Positions 1 to 8,209 of a DNA stretch of 64,000 nt are shown here, in pieces. This stretch comes from Mycobacterium innocens. Its GTDB lineage: Bacteria; Actinomycetota; Actinomycetes; Mycobacteriales; Mycobacteriaceae. Position numbers and translations under genes: made by a program. Every line of letters starts with the position of its first letter. Within the stretch, counting starts at the first letter, position 1. The notes under the pieces are model-generated. The model was not told where the DNA came from. It did not search any database and saw only the letters and a list, made by a program, of their open reading frames with translations. Location: assembly GCF_900566055.1 (NCBI RefSeq), contig NZ_UPHQ01000253.1:1-64000 (forward strand), given 5' to 3'.

Positions 1-819
1 CCCGCCGTTACCGCCGTTACCGCCCGGGCCGAAGGCCTGGCCGAGGCTGCCGGCACCGCCTTGCCCGCCAGCCCCGCCGTCGCCGAGTAGCAGACCGCCG
101 TTACCGCCGGTACCGCCGTTGCCGCCGTTGCCGGTACCAAAGGCCTGCACCAGACCGGAGCCGCCGTCGCCACCCTTGCCGCCCTGGCCGATCAGCCCGG
201 CGTTGCCGCCGTTGCCGCCGAAGCCGCCGTTGCCGTTGAGGCTCGCGAGGGCGTTTCCGCCGTCGCCGCCGCTACCGAACAACAGCCCCCCATCGGCGCC
301 GTCTTGACCAAACCCCCCACTGCCCCCGCTGCCGCCATCGCCGATCAGCAGCCCGGCCCTGCCGGCGTTGCCGCCGAAGCCGTCGACATTGCCGGTTCCG
401 CCGCCGCCGCCGTTGCCCCACAGCAACCCGCCGGACCCCCCGGTGGCGCCGGCGCCGACAGTCCCGACGAGCCCGGTAACCTCGCCGCCGGCCCCGCCGG
501 CTCCGCCGCTGCCCAACAGCCAGGCGCAACCGCCGTGCCCGCCGTTACCGCCGGTGCCCTGGACGATGGATCCGCCGGCCCCGCCGTTGCCGTAAAGCCA
601 CCCGCCAGCGCCGCCAGCCCCGCCGTTGGCGGCGGGACCACCGCCAGAGGTGGTGGGCCCGCCGATCCCGCCGTGCCCGCCGTGACCGATCAGCCCGGCG
701 TTCCCGCCGTGTCCGCCGGCCAGCCCCGCCGTTGTCTGGTTGTAGCCGTTGCCGCCGTCGCCGTACAGCAGGCCGCTTGCTCCCCCGTTCGGGTTGGCGG
801 CCGTGGGCCGGATCAGCAC
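1..819 (-). pseudogene. PGRS-type glycine-rich block, open to the left edge, lacking its own PE domain
   Basis: Read on the minus strand, the whole stretch is one uninterrupted frame of Gly-Gly-Ala/Gly-Gly-Asn repeats ([18 protein letters not shown]). It begins with a [12 protein letters not shown] segment, which is the usual entry into a PGRS region. No PE domain precedes it. The frame begins immediately after, and -1 relative to, the stop of the upstream PE-phosphatase gene. A GTG at 819-817 overlaps that stop and could start translation, but no separate ribosome-binding site is clear. The block may be the 3' part of a PE_PGRS gene whose PE domain was lost by recombination, or a frameshifted tail of the neighbour. 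The C-terminus lies outside the window, so its length is unknown. Confidence 0.6.
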
Positions 820-2507
820 ACGGCGTCGATCAGATCCGTGGCCACCGCGATGGGGAACTGGACCACCGCCGTGCCGACCTCGTCGATCCCGGTCCGGACC
901 GCGTTCACGATCGTCGCCGGATCGCCGGTGAACAGCGACCAGCCGATGTCGAAAGCGGCAATCTGCGGCGCGGTGATGAGGTTACGCACGTCGACGAACA
1001 GCTCGGTCGGCAACGACGCCGGTGCGACGGGTATCCCGTCCCAACTGACCATCGTCCAGCCCCCGGTGGGATTGCCCTCCACCACGACAACGCCGGTGTT
1101 GGGCAGTGGATGGGTGAGGATGAGCAGCGGATTCGGGTTGTCGACGCCCATCATCGTCGCGACGCCGATGGTGAATGCGCTCGAGTAGGACACCACGGTG
1201 ACCTTGCCGTCCGCTGCCGGCACCGGGTTCGCCAGCGCCGTGTCGTACATCGTTTGCACCGCGCCGTTGAAGGTGTGGCCGAAGACCACTCCGTTGAAAT
1301 CGATCGAGCCCGGGTTCAGCATCGGCACGATGGGGAATCCGAACGTCCATGCCATCGGGCCAACCAGATACAGCAGACCCGCGGGACTGATCTGCGGAAA
1401 GTCTTCGAAAATGCCGGCATTGATCTCGTTGAGCCCCGGCAAATCCAGGGGGGTCATCCCGAAGATGGTGGCCAGCGGCGCCGCGGTCTGCTGCGTGCGG
1501 ACCAATTGCGAGTCGAACAGCCCGGCGAAGGGGCCCTGCGGCGCAAGCACGTTGGCGATGTCTATTGCCTGTTGCTGGCCCACCGCGGTGAGATTGGCTC
1601 CCGGTATCGCCGTGTCCATCAAGCCCGCCACGTTGTCCGTGGTCTGCCCGTGCCGCACGAAGTCGATGACGATCGACTGCTCGTTGCCGCTGCTGGGGTG
1701 CAGCCAGTTCGCGACGTTGACGGGCTCGCCGATGAACAGCCCGCCGCGACCACTCGGCGCGCCGGGCCCGCCGAGGCCGCCGGTGCCGAACAACAAGGCC
1801 TGGCCGCCCGCACCGCCGACCCCGCCGGTACCGCCGATGCCGCCGTTGCCCATCAGCAATCCGCCGGTGCCGCCCATGCCGCCCGGCCCGCCGCCAAAGC
1901 CGTCGCCCCCGGGGCCGCCGTTGCCGATGAATCCGGCGTTCCCGCCTCTACCGCCGGCCACAGCTCCGGGACCACCGGTGGGCGTATAGCCGGCCCCGCC
2001 GTCGCCGAATAGCACCCCGCCGGCGCCGCCGGTCGGATTTGCCGCCGTGCCGGCAGTTCCGTTGCCGATCAGGTCACGCCCCAACAGCAGGTGGGTTGGC
2101 GCATTGATGACCGGGTCGAGCACCTGGCCGAACGGGCTGGTGATCCATGCTTGGCCGGCGGTGCGGATCGGACCGTAGACCCCCGTCTGGAATCCGTCGG
2201 AAACAGCTGAGACGAGAGCGCCCGCGACGGTCGCCTCGGCACTCGCATACGATGTCGCCGCCGCGCTCAAGGTGGCCACGAACTGCTCGTGGAACGTCGC
2301 TGCCTGCGCCGCCGCCGCCTGATACTCCTGGGCGTGCGCGCCGAACAGCGTCGCAATGGCCGCCGACACCTCGTCGGCGGCCGCTGCCGCGACTGTGGTC
2401 GTCGGAATGACCGCCGCCAAATTGCCCGCACTCACTGCCGAACCGATCCGCGCCACATCCGCCGCGGCCGTCGCCACCATGTCCGGCCCCACCAGCACAA
2501 ACGACAT
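813..2507 (-). CDS. PE_PGRS protein with C-terminal histidine-phosphatase (phosphoglycerate-mutase-like) domain, PE_PGRS11-like
   Basis: This 564-residue protein has a PE domain at about 1-95 ([11 protein letters not shown] start and the usual Ala-rich helices). A linker follows, then a short PGRS block at about 150-255 and a phosphatase-like domain from about 275. The phosphatase domain carries the nucleophile motif VRHGQTTDN near residue 284, the LVRTQQTA motif and an [10 protein letters not shown] segment. M. tuberculosis PE_PGRS11 (Rv0754) has this architecture and nearly this length, and PE domains normally target proteins to ESX-type export. The second catalytic His of the superfamily, normally in a VSHG motif, is Tyr here (VVSYSS), so activity is uncertain. 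The start is the ATG behind an AGG-rich stretch. It lies in the same direction as the PE gene upstream, 156 bases away. Confidence 0.88.
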   Translation of the reverse strand: MSFVLVGPDMVATAAADVARIGSAVSAGNLAAVIPTTTVAAAAADEVSAAIATLFGAHAQEYQAAAAQAATFHEQFVATLSAAATSYASAEATVAGALVSAVSDGFQTGVYGPIRTAGQAWITSPFGQVLDPVINAPTHLLLGRDLIGNGTAGTAANPTGGAGGVLFGDGGAGYTPTGGPGAVAGGRGGNAGFIGNGGPGGDGFGGGPGGMGGTGGLLMGNGGIGGTGGVGGAGGQALLFGTGGLGGPGAPSGRGGLFIGEPVNVANWLHPSSGNEQSIVIDFVRHGQTTDNVAGLMDTAIPGANLTAVGQQQAIDIANVLAPQGPFAGLFDSQLVRTQQTAAPLATIFGMTPLDLPGLNEINAGIFEDFPQISPAGLLYLVGPMAWTFGFPIVPMLNPGSIDFNGVVFGHTFNGAVQTMYDTALANPVPAADGKVTVVSYSSAFTIGVATMMGVDNPNPLLILTHPLPNTGVVVVEGNPTGGWTMVSWDGIPVAPASLPTELFVDVRNLITAPQIAAFDIGWSLFTGDPATIVNAVRTGIDEVGTAVVQFPIAVATDLIDAVC

Positions 2508-2663
2508 CGCCTACCCCTGGCTATCGCGTACTAGTCATCATGGGGCCCGACGCCGGAAAACACGCGGGTATCGGAAAAATGGAACGGGCCGGGTGCTCGT
2601 CGACAGACCACCGGCGCGCAACCCCGGCATCACCTCACGGGCTGATAGCGGATCCTCAGACGA

Positions 2664-3812
2664 CTACGCCGGGGTGATCGCCAGCGCGAGTTGTTGCGGC
2701 ACAACGTTCATCAGGGCGGGAAGAATGCCACTGACGGGGGGACCGGAGATATCGTCCACAAACGGCGGCAAGAACCACACCAGAGTCCCTGTCATGGCGT
2801 GTGGCGGGACAAGAATCCCGTCAAAGGGGATATCAAGCACCACAAGTCCCAGGCCAAGCGGCAGGAACAAGGGTAGGGTCACTTCGCCGTTGAGGAAGCC
2901 GTTGGCGACGAACGCAGGAGCATCGATCAGCGCTCCTAACGCTCCCGCGACATCCCCGGTCTGCACCGCGCCGGTAAAGGCCGCCACGGCGGTCCCGAAT
3001 CCCCCGAGGGTGCTGAGCGGGGGACCTAACGCCGCGAGGGCCGCCGCCGGTGTCACCTTCGCGAGTGCGGTCCCGATATTGACGAGGTTCTGCTGGATCT
3101 GCGCGGGAATGGCAGCGATCGGGAATAGGTCTGTCACAACATGATTCAGCGCCGACGGGTCGGACAGCGCGGTACCGAGGTGTTGGGCCGCGTTCTGCAG
3201 CGACGTGGCGATCGTCTGACCGTACGCCATCTGGTTGGCAACGATCTGACGCAAGAACGGCGCCGGGTTGGTAACCCAGGTGCTGCCGAGGCTTTGCAGG
3301 TTGGCGGATGTATTCGCAATGAGGTCCTGGTACGGGCCGGCAATGCCCGGAGTCGCCTCTGCTGCCAGAGCTGCGGTTGCCCCGGCAGCCGCATCGACCG
3401 CACCGCGTCCGGCGGCCATGATCGCACTGACGCCCTGTCCGACCGCCGAGGGGCCGCCGGTGGGGATCAACGGGTGTCCCAGCAAGGTCTGCGCGGGCGC
3501 ATTAACCGCGCTGATCAACGCCTGCTCGGCGTTGGCGATCTCGGTGCCGAGATATGCTGCCGCGCCGCCATTCAACAAGCTCACCAGCCGCTCATGGAAG
3601 GTCGCGGCCCGGGCGCTCAGGGCTTGAAATTCCCGGGCGTACGCGTTGAACAATCCGGAAATCGCCGCTGACACCTCATCGGCGCCGGCAGCCACCACCC
3701 CCGTGGTGGGCGCCGCCGCCGCCGCGTTAGCCGAACTGATCGTCGAGCTGATGTCCGCGAGATCTGTTGCGGCCACCGCTATGGTCTCCGGGGCCGTGAT
3801 CACAAACGACAT
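2664..3812 (-). CDS. PE family protein without PGRS
   Basis: This 382-residue protein begins MSFVITAPE and has a typical PE domain over about residues 1-95, with two Ala-rich helices and [12 protein letters not shown]. The remaining ~285 residues are Ala/Leu/Pro-rich and carry no Gly-Gly repeats. They contain hydrophobic stretches near the C-terminus (LPLFLPLGLGLVVLDI). I do not recognise a catalytic motif. The open frame extends 43 codons further upstream, but the start at 3812 is chosen because it gives the canonical PE N-terminus. It also has a GGAGG at 3819-3823, six bases before the ATG. It probably forms a transcription unit with the PE-phosphatase gene downstream. The partner (PPE or Esx) is not in the window. 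Confidence 0.85.
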   Translation of the reverse strand: MSFVITAPETIAVAATDLADISSTISSANAAAAAPTTGVVAAGADEVSAAISGLFNAYAREFQALSARAATFHERLVSLLNGGAAAYLGTEIANAEQALISAVNAPAQTLLGHPLIPTGGPSAVGQGVSAIMAAGRGAVDAAAGATAALAAEATPGIAGPYQDLIANTSANLQSLGSTWVTNPAPFLRQIVANQMAYGQTIATSLQNAAQHLGTALSDPSALNHVVTDLFPIAAIPAQIQQNLVNIGTALAKVTPAAALAALGPPLSTLGGFGTAVAAFTGAVQTGDVAGALGALIDAPAFVANGFLNGEVTLPLFLPLGLGLVVLDIPFDGILVPPHAMTGTLVWFLPPFVDDISGPPVSGILPALMNVVPQQLALAITPA

Positions 3813-4115
3813 CTGACACCTCCACTCGCCTGCGGCCAGTGACGCTGGTCTTGCGTTTCTCGAGCGACGTACAGTTTCGTTGGCGCGATACCCATCCCGA
3901 TAGGGGATTTGTACCTTTGTTGAACAGGCCGTAGTGCTCATGAGTGCGCGGACCGATCGTCGGGCTTCAGCATGCCTGCGGTGCGACCGCCGGTCATCCG
4001 GGCGGAGATCGAAAATCGCAGGGCACCAAGGTTTTGACGTCGTTCTACGGGTGGCGGAGAGACGTCCGGTCAGATAGACCGCCGGCCCAACGGCGCGGCG
4101 CCAAGGTTCACCACG
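3813..4115. other. intergenic region, no gene supported
   Basis: About 300 bases separate the 5' end of the PE gene from the 3' end of the LysR gene. Apart from the PE ribosome-binding site (3817-3823) I see only a weak small dyad, ATCCC-N5-GGGAT, at 3894-3908. The dyad could lie in the PE promoter. Short open frames here have no ribosome-binding site or recognisable sequence. Confidence 0.5.
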
Positions 4116-5021
4116 CTAGAACTTCGTGGGCTCCGGCGCCAGCTCGCCGTAGCGGCGCGCCGTGTCCATCAGCGCGGTGGCGCCGGCGGTCAGGTGGCTG
4201 CGACGGCTGACGGCTGCCACGTAAAGGTAAGCCTCCGGAACGATGCGCTGCACCCGCGCGCCGGCGCGCTGCGCCACCCGTGTCCACGACGACGGCATGA
4301 CAGCCCGGCCTATCCCGTTGAGCACCATCGGCAGCATGGAGGTGCGGTGCGCCACCTCGGCGACGATGGTGGCCGGAATGCCTTCGGCCAGGACATCATC
4401 GACGAGCGCACGCATCAACGAGCCACGCTGGGATACGATCAGCCGGCACCCGGCCAAGCCTTCGGGTCGCACCGTCGCGCCTGCCGGCCCGTCATCATCG
4501 AGACGCGAAATCAATACCAGCGCTTGACGTTCCAGCGCGACGACGTCGAGATCGGAAGCGCGCGTGGGTTCGGCCGATCCCAACACCCCGATCTCGGTTG
4601 CGCCGCTGCGCACGCTGTCCAGAATCTCTTGCGGAGTAAAGCCGGCCTCGACGTTGACGGCGACGTCCGGATGGTCGCCGGCAAAAGCGGCCAAAATCGT
4701 TGTCAGCGGTTCCATTCCCGGCGACGGCATGGTGATCAGATCGACCCGACCACCACGCAGTCCCTTCAGCTCCCGCATGACGGCTGATGCCTCGTCGATA
4801 TCGCGGAGTACCACCCGGGCCGGACCCACCAACGCCTTACCGGCGTCGGAGAGCACCACCCCGCGCCCGACCCGGTGAAACAGCGGCATGCCCAGCTCAC
4901 GTTCGAAGCCGGCGATGGCCTGCGACAGCGACGGCTGGGCGATCATCAGCTGTTCGGCCGCCCTGCCAAAGCCGCCGTAGTCGACGACCGCCAGGAAGAA
5001 CTTGAGCTGCCTGACATCCAT
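4116..5021 (-). CDS. LysR-family transcriptional regulator
   Basis: This 301-residue protein has an N-terminal winged helix-turn-helix (MDVRQLKFFLAVVDYGGFGR, then AAEQLMIAQPSLSQAIAGFE) over about 1-60. A periplasmic-binding-protein-like effector domain follows from about 90. The start at 5021 is preferred over the ATG at 5027 and the longer open frame. An AGAGGA lies six bases before 5021 but directly abuts the 5027 codon. It is divergent from the malate/tartrate dehydrogenase operon, with a perfect LysR-type dyad between them. This is the arrangement of E. coli DmlR-DmlA. It probably activates that operon in response to a 2-hydroxy-dicarboxylate; the effector is inferred. Confidence 0.87.
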   Translation of the reverse strand: MDVRQLKFFLAVVDYGGFGRAAEQLMIAQPSLSQAIAGFERELGMPLFHRVGRGVVLSDAGKALVGPARVVLRDIDEASAVMRELKGLRGGRVDLITMPSPGMEPLTTILAAFAGDHPDVAVNVEAGFTPQEILDSVRSGATEIGVLGSAEPTRASDLDVVALERQALVLISRLDDDGPAGATVRPEGLAGCRLIVSQRGSLMRALVDDVLAEGIPATIVAEVAHRTSMLPMVLNGIGRAVMPSSWTRVAQRAGARVQRIVPEAYLYVAAVSRRSHLTAGATALMDTARRYGELAPEPTKF

Positions 5022-5044
5022 AGCCATTCCTCTGATCAGCTTCG

Positions 5045-5059
5045 ATAGGCAAAGCCTAT
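5045..5059. promoter_or_regulatory. LysR-type operator dyad (T-N11-A)
   Basis: The sequence ATAGGC-AAA-GCCTAT is a perfect 15-base inverted repeat. It contains the LysR signature T-N11-A (T at 5046, A at 5058). It lies 24 bases upstream of the LysR start and about 94 bases upstream of the divergent dehydrogenase start. This position fits a recognition site that both represses the regulator itself and activates the operon. Confidence 0.7.
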
Positions 5060-5152
5060 ACCACCGATTGCAACTTGGTCTTGGACGCGCACCGGCCGGC
5101 GTCCCGCTAATGGACTGAGTAACAACCACAGAGTCAGCAACGGAGGCTTCCC

Positions 5153-6253
5153 ATGACAGGGCAGACAGGGCAGGTTTTCAAGATCGCCGCGATTCCCGGC
5201 GACGGCGTCGGCAAGGAAGTCGTCGCCGCGGGCCGACGGGTCCTGGACACCCTGGCGGCCCAGTCAGGCCGGTTTACCTTCGAGTGGACCGAATTCCCCT
5301 GGGGCTGCGAGCACTACGAGTGGACCGGGCGGATGATGGCCGCCGACGGGCTGGAAACCCTGCAGGCGTTCGACGCCATCTATTTCGGCGCGGTGGGCTG
5401 GCCCGACGTGCCCGACCACATCAGCCTGTGGGGACTGCGGCTGAACATCACCCAGAATTTCGACCAGTGGGCCAACGTCCGCCCGGTCAAGTTCCTGCCC
5501 GGCGTGGTTTCACCACTACGCAACGCCGACGACCACGACCTGGACTGGGTAGTCGTGCGGGAAAACAGCGAAGGCGAGTACGCGGGACTGGGTGGGCGCA
5601 ACCTGAGCGGTCGCGGCCCCGGCAACGAGGTGGCCCTGCAAACCGCCTTGTTCACCGACAAGGGCTGCGAACGCATCATCCGGTTCGCGTTCGATCTGGC
5701 CCGCACCCGGCGAGTAAAGAAGGTCTCCAGCGTCACCAAGTCCAACGCCCAGCAATACGGAATGGTGTTGTGGGACGAGGTCTTTGCGCGGGTCGCCCAG
5801 GACTATCCCGACGTGGCGCACGAGAGCGTGCTGGTGGACGCGATGAGCGCCAAGTTCGTTCTGCACCCCGAAGACCTGTCGGTTGTCGTGGCGTCCAACC
5901 TCAACGCTGACATCCTGTCGGATCTGGGCTCGGCGCTGGCCGGCAGCCTGGGCGTGGCCGCCAGCGCCAACCTCAACCCGGAACGGCGCTTCCCCAGCAT
6001 GTTCGAACCCGTGCACGGTTCGGCACCCGACATCGCCGGGCGCGGGATCAGCAACCCCATCGGCGCGATCGCCAGTGCCGCGCTGATGCTCGACCACTTC
6101 GGCCTGCACCACGAGGCTCGCCGCGTCGAATCAGCGATCGAAATCGCCACTAGCCGTGGCGTATTGACCCGCGACATCGGCGGCACCGCCAGCACCGACG
6201 AGATGACCGACGCGGTGATCGCCGCGCTGGCACCGGTTCTCAGCGCGGCCTGA
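5153..6253 (+). CDS. D-malate/tartrate dehydrogenase (isopropylmalate dehydrogenase family)
   Basis: This 366-residue protein has the isocitrate/isopropylmalate dehydrogenase fold. It has the N-terminal AIPGDGVGKEV, the substrate-binding VRENSEGEYAGLGGR (about 140), and VSSVTKSNAQQYG. It also has the metal/NAD region LSDLGSALAGSLG and the cofactor loop EPVHGSAPDIAGRGISNP. ENSEGEY followed by GGR is typical of the TtuC/DmlA/YeaU branch. That branch oxidises D-malate to pyruvate, or tartrate towards oxaloglycolate/glycerate, with NAD and a divalent metal. A GGAGG lies six bases before the ATG. It is the first gene of an operon with dctA and glycerate kinase, which favours a tartrate-to-glycerate route. 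Substrate choice cannot be decided from sequence alone. Confidence 0.88.
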   Translation: MTGQTGQVFKIAAIPGDGVGKEVVAAGRRVLDTLAAQSGRFTFEWTEFPWGCEHYEWTGRMMAADGLETLQAFDAIYFGAVGWPDVPDHISLWGLRLNITQNFDQWANVRPVKFLPGVVSPLRNADDHDLDWVVVRENSEGEYAGLGGRNLSGRGPGNEVALQTALFTDKGCERIIRFAFDLARTRRVKKVSSVTKSNAQQYGMVLWDEVFARVAQDYPDVAHESVLVDAMSAKFVLHPEDLSVVVASNLNADILSDLGSALAGSLGVAASANLNPERRFPSMFEPVHGSAPDIAGRGISNPIGAIASAALMLDHFGLHHEARRVESAIEIATSRGVLTRDIGGTASTDEMTDAVIAALAPVLSAA

Positions 6254-6285
6254 CCCGCGCCGCCACGGACACGGGAAGTCACGTC

Positions 6286-7635
6286 ATGACGGCACACGGG
6301 AAGACACCGTGGTACCGACAGCTGTATTTCTGGGTGCTGGTCGCCATCGTGGCGGGCATCGTGCTGGGCTGGCTGGCGCCGGCCGCCGGTGTGGCGATGG
6401 AACCGGTCGGCACCACGTTCGTCGCAGCGATGAAAATGCTGATCGGGCCCATCGTGTTCCTCACCATCGTCGGAGGCATCGCCAGCGTCGCGGACCTTCG
6501 CAAGGTCGGCCTGACCGGTGTGAAAGCGCTGGCCTACTTCCAGGCCGGGACGATCGTCGCGATGGTCACCGGGCTGGTGGCGATCAACGTCTTCCGGTTC
6601 GGTGACGGCGTCAACGCCGACCCAGGCAAGATTCCCGCCGGCTACCCGGGGCCGAAACCGACCACCGGAGGCAAGCACGGGTGGGAGCTGCTGACACACC
6701 TCGTTCCCAGCAGCGTGGTGGGCCCGTTCGTCGACGGTGACGTGCTGCAGATCATCTTTCTCGCCGTGCTTTTCGGGGTGGCGCTCAACGCGGTCGGCCA
6801 GGTCGGCGGCCCGGTGCTGGACGCGGTCAACCGACTGACCGCGGTCGTCTTCAAGGTGTTGTCCTACCTCATGAAGCTGGCGCCACTCGGGGCATTCGGG
6901 GCAATGGCCGTTGCAACCGGCGGATACGGCGTCCACATGCTGACCAGCCTGGCCGGCCTGATCCTGCTGTTCTACGTCACGTCGGCGTTGTTCGTGGTGG
7001 TCGTGCTGGGTTCGGTGATGGCGTATTTGCGGCTCAACATCTTTCACCTGCTGGGCTACCTGCGTGCGGAGCTGTTGCTGGTCCTGGGCACCTCCAGCCC
7101 CGAGCCCGCACTGCCCGGATTGATGAGCAAGCTCGAACACGCCGGGGTCAGTGCGGCCACCGTGCGGCTGATCGTGCCGACCGGTTACGCGTTCAACCTC
7201 GACGGCGCGGCGATCTATCTCTCCCTGGCCGCGGTCTACATCGCCCAGGCGACCAACACCCGCCTGAGCATCGGTGCGCAAATCGGTTTGCTCGCAGTCA
7301 TGTTGCTGACGTCCAAGGGCGCGGCCGGCACGGCCGGGGGCGGGTTCATCGCGCTGACCGCGACTCTGAGCACCGTCGGCCACATTCCGGCCTCCGGGAT
7401 CATGCTGATCTTCGGGATCGACAAATTCATGGCCGAGTGCCGAGCCCTGGTCAACTTCACCGGTAACGCGGTGGCCACCCTGTTCGTGGCCAGGTGGAAC
7501 CGCGAGCTCGACGTTGATCAGGCTCGAAAAGTGCTTGCCGGCAAGCATATTCGTCCACTGAGCCAAGGCGTTGCTCCCGTCACACCAATACTCGTCGCAA
7601 GCGGAATGCACCATGCGGGCACTCGTCGCACCTGA
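6286..7635 (+). CDS. dctA: C4-dicarboxylate:H+/Na+ symporter (DctA, DAACS family)
   Basis: This 449-residue inner-membrane protein has about eight hydrophobic helices plus re-entrant loops. Family motifs are visible: MKMLIGPIVFLTIVGGIA, the serine-rich loop GTSSPEPALPGLMSKLE, PTGYAFNLDGAAIYLSLAA, and SKGAAGTAGGGFIALTAT. It should import C4-dicarboxylates such as malate, tartrate or succinate. It starts 32 bases after the dehydrogenase, behind GGGAAG. Its 3' end overlaps the glycerate kinase start by 23 bases, so the three genes form one operon that feeds imported dicarboxylate to the dehydrogenase. Confidence 0.9.
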   Translation: MTAHGKTPWYRQLYFWVLVAIVAGIVLGWLAPAAGVAMEPVGTTFVAAMKMLIGPIVFLTIVGGIASVADLRKVGLTGVKALAYFQAGTIVAMVTGLVAINVFRFGDGVNADPGKIPAGYPGPKPTTGGKHGWELLTHLVPSSVVGPFVDGDVLQIIFLAVLFGVALNAVGQVGGPVLDAVNRLTAVVFKVLSYLMKLAPLGAFGAMAVATGGYGVHMLTSLAGLILLFYVTSALFVVVVLGSVMAYLRLNIFHLLGYLRAELLLVLGTSSPEPALPGLMSKLEHAGVSAATVRLIVPTGYAFNLDGAAIYLSLAAVYIAQATNTRLSIGAQIGLLAVMLLTSKGAAGTAGGGFIALTATLSTVGHIPASGIMLIFGIDKFMAECRALVNFTGNAVATLFVARWNRELDVDQARKVLAGKHIRPLSQGVAPVTPILVASGMHHAGTRRT

Positions 7636-7872
7636 CAAGTTCAAGGGCAGCCTGCCGGCCACCGATGTTGCCGACGCCATCGCCGACGGCCTGGCCGCAA
7701 CCGGCGTGGATGCCGTGACCATGCCGTTGGCAGATGGCGGCGACGGCAGCGTCGCCGCCGCTGTGGCCGCCGGGATGCGGCCACATGCGTGCGCCGTCAC
7801 CGACGCACTCGGTCGCCCACACATCGCCACCATCGCCGTCGACGCCGGAACAGCCGTCGTGGAAGTGGCCTG
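7613..7872 (+). pseudogene. glycerate kinase, 5' fragment only
   Basis: The first ~86 codons are a clear glycerate kinase N-terminus (MRALVAPDKFKGSL, ADAIADGLAATG, MPLADGGDGS). Coding similarity stops after GTAVVEVA. Family members are about 360-380 residues, so three quarters of the gene is missing. The frame then runs into unrelated arginine-rich sequence to a stop at 8002. It overlaps the end of dctA by 23 bases, as expected of a former third operon gene. The loss breaks the last step (glycerate to phosphoglycerate) at this locus, unless another kinase exists elsewhere in the genome. Confidence 0.8.
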
Positions 7873-8078
7873 TTGGAGACGTGAATTGCCGCGTCCTCAT
7901 GTAGGTCACGACAGAACCCCTGAAACTCGGCGGCAAGCGCAACAAAGAGAGCGTGATTCAAGTGCTTCGCGTCACACTTGCGCCCGCGCCTGCGTCCCGT
8001 GATTTTGCCGTGGATGGAGTCCAGGCTGTCGAGCGCTTCGGCCCGCTCGGTCTGCCATCTCTCCAAGGCGTCGGACAT
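7873..8078 (-). pseudogene. 5' fragment of an unrecognised gene, truncated at the glycerate kinase junction
   Basis: The minus-strand frame begins MSDALERWQTERAEALDSL and continues with a protein-like segment (LNHALFVALAAEFQGFCRDL) for about 70 codons. It then enters the antisense of the glycerate kinase fragment and loses protein character (poly-Arg). I do not recognise the family with confidence. The helical, Leu/Ala/Asp-rich sequence looks like a real protein N-terminus rather than a chance frame. Both it and the kinase fragment end at the same point, so they appear to be the two sides of one deletion or recombination event. A 13-base dyad (AGCGC-GAA-GCGCT, 8092-8104) lies just upstream of its start. 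Confidence 0.5.
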
Positions 8079-8209
8079 GGGGAAACACTAGAGCGCGAAG
8101 CGCTGGGCGGTCGATGCGACAGCCGGAAGGACAAATAGATTTCAAACCGACCCCTAACAGAAAGGCAGCCACAGCCCTATTCGCCGCTCGCGCGGTCGTC
8201 GCGGCGGCG

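Noticed and set aside
119-1188. Plus-strand Pro/Ala-rich frames
   Set aside because: They are the reverse of Gly/Ala PGRS codons; the minus-strand PGRS reading is consistent.
3944-4210. 88-codon plus-strand frame in the PE-LysR gap
   Set aside because: No ribosome-binding site, Arg-rich, and its second half is antisense to the LysR gene.
5803-7833. 676-codon minus-strand open frame
   Set aside because: It lies antisense to the dehydrogenase and dctA, is rich in Arg, Gln, His and Asp, and has no family features. It is a GC-rich shadow frame.
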